In this document: piece after piece, positions 4,218 through 5,077 of the stretch | Layout: each line of letters opens with the position of its first letter | How positions within the stretch are numbered: position 1 is the stretch's first letter | Origin: UBA9732 sp963609725 | GTDB taxonomy: Bacteria > Spirochaetota > Spirochaetia > Sphaerochaetales > Sphaerochaetaceae | DNA length: 5,077 nt | Direction: 5' to 3' | NCBI GenBank assembly: GCA_963609725.1 | Contig: CAVDLI010000095.1 | Coordinates: forward strand, 1-5,077 | Program-made: the position numbers and the translations under genes | Notes under the pieces: generated by a model | What the model saw: only the letters and a program-made list of their open reading frames with translations | Told to the model about the DNA's origin: nothing | Database searches by the model: none

Positions 4218-5077
4218 TTAAGCCAAGCTGGATTTTAATTCACGAAGTCTTTCTTGAACATATAAAAGTCTCTCAAGCTTTTCATCTTTGTTGCAATAAC
4301 TTTCTATTTCTCCCTCTACTCTACAACATTCATTTTGAATGTCATTTGCAGTTTTCAAATTCATGATTTTCATTTGATTGATATAATCAAGTTTAGCAAT
4401 AAAGTATTCATATGAAAGTGCATTTTGAATTATGCTATTGAAAGTCGCCCCTGAAAGCCATTTCTTGCGAATAGTTATTGCCCTAAGATATGCGTTTATT
4501 ACATCTTCGTTAGAAACAATAGAAGTTTCTGCCTTTGCTAAAATCTTGCCATAAAGCCTAGCAGTATTATAATACAAGAAACCTCCCCACACGCTTAACC
4601 CCAAATCTACCTTATCTAAATATTCATTTATAATTTTTTCATAGCATTCTTTTGCAACCAATAAATCACTAAAAGAATTTGAATAAGCATATAAGTGCAT
4701 ACTTATGAGCCCCATATAATTGTAATACAACACTTCTAACAACGGATTAATTTTCTCATTCTTAGGAGGAGGCGCAAGTTTTAACTCAGTAAGCATTTCT
4801 TCATAATCTTCTTGCTTTGGCGCAAGAGCATCCACCATTTTATGTTTGGTATAAGATATAACGACACTTAATGTGTTTTTGCCAAATTTTAACAATTTGG
4901 AATTGCCGTAATATTTTATGTCGCTTTCGTCATAATTTCCTAATATTTCTTCAATTCTTGTATACCAATTAGAAACAGCATCTTGTTTACCAAAAATTGG
5001 CAAGAAAGCTACTCTTTCAGATACATAAATTAGACGCTCGTCAAAATGCTTAAAACTTGTACATTCATCTAGCCATT
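4218..5077 (-). CDS. Helix-rich, possibly TPR-like protein, N-terminus outside the window
   Basis: The minus-strand frame stays open to the window edge: the codons before the TTG at 5003 read W-L-D-E-C-T-S-F-K-H-F-D-E-R-L-I-Y-V-S-E-R-V-A-F, so the TTG is not the start and the gene is truncated by the window. The visible 286 or so residues begin with a mixed alpha/beta part (strand-like L-I-Y-V-S, F-L-P-I-F-G, L-S-V-V-I-S-Y). A proline-rich hinge (L-A-P-P-P-K-N-E-K) follows, and then helices of tetratricopeptide character with aromatic and small-residue spacing (V-L-Y-Y-N-Y-M-G-L, A-K-E-C-Y-E-K-I, F-L-Y-Y-N-T-A-R-L-Y-G-K, A-Y-L-R-A-I-T-I-R, A-L-S-Y-E-Y-F-I-A-K-L). It ends in a charged helix (E-K-L-E-R-L-L-Y-V-Q-E-R-L-R-E-L). 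I cannot name the family. The layout, alpha/beta domain plus TPR-like repeats, occurs in signalling and defence proteins, but the deciding N-terminal domain is not visible. Confidence 0.7.
   Translation of the reverse strand, partial: WLDECTSFKHFDERLIYVSERVAFLPIFGKQDAVSNWYTRIEEILGNYDESDIKYYGNSKLLKFGKNTLSVVISYTKHKMVDALAPKQEDYEEMLTELKLAPPPKNEKINPLLEVLYYNYMGLISMHLYAYSNSFSDLLVAKECYEKIINEYLDKVDLGLSVWGGFLYYNTARLYGKILAKAETSIVSNEDVINAYLRAITIRKKWLSGATFNSIIQNALSYEYFIAKLDYINQMKIMNLKTANDIQNECCRVEGEIESYCNKDEKLERLLYVQERLRELKSSLA

Noticed and set aside
5001..5003. TTG (minus strand) as start of the rightmost gene
   Set aside because: The frame remains open through the window edge with protein-like sequence, and no RBS precedes it.

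Overview
The window looks like an AT-rich chromosomal accessory region, most likely from a spirochaete of the Treponema type. The main pointer is the protein at 1919-3052. It has the layout I associate with a spirochaete family of sigma-70-like proteins: a region-2-like helical block, a long charged linker, then a region-4-like helix-turn-helix ending in a P-E-G-T-V motif. This assignment rests on family memory and was not searched; an AT-rich Firmicute is the main alternative. There is no integrase, transposase, CRISPR array or replication origin in view.

Left part (1-1288, + strand): the 3' end of a large gene (1-1134, start lies before the window) carries a PD-(D/E)XK-like domain resembling the tRNA-nuclease toxins found at the C-terminus of CdiA, embedded inside the protein rather than at its end. 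It is followed by a complete tRNA-Thr(CGU) gene with a plausible own promoter and a clean intrinsic terminator.

Middle part (1300-1920): a compact GC-rich element of about 100 nt (1309-1408) can fold into a closed multi-branch structure. Both of its ends repeat the T-arm of the tRNA just upstream. It abuts the headless 3' end of a gene (1409-1675) encoding only the valine/asparagine/threonine-repeat linker and the winged-helix tail typical of AlbA/RecG-like ATP-binding regulators, so it is a remnant. A 240-bp non-coding stretch with a 22-bp-spaced direct repeat then leads to the sigma-like gene, whose Shine-Dalgarno sequence sits in the loop of a perfect hairpin touching the ATG.

Right part (3053-5077): a well-supported promoter and RBS lead to a 187-aa protein with two membrane segments (+ strand). 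Convergent to it lie two minus-strand genes, transcribed from the right edge inwards: a helix-rich, possibly TPR-like protein whose N-terminus is outside the window, then, 80 bp downstream, a 62-aa protein with two membrane helices.

The genes do not form one recognisable pathway. The mixture of a toxin-like nuclease, a tRNA site, a gene remnant, a structured repeat and unrecognised membrane and helical proteins fits a recombination hot spot or genomic island. A 15-bp exact repeat of the tRNA 3' end at 3332-3346 could be an attachment-site trace, though it could also be chance.
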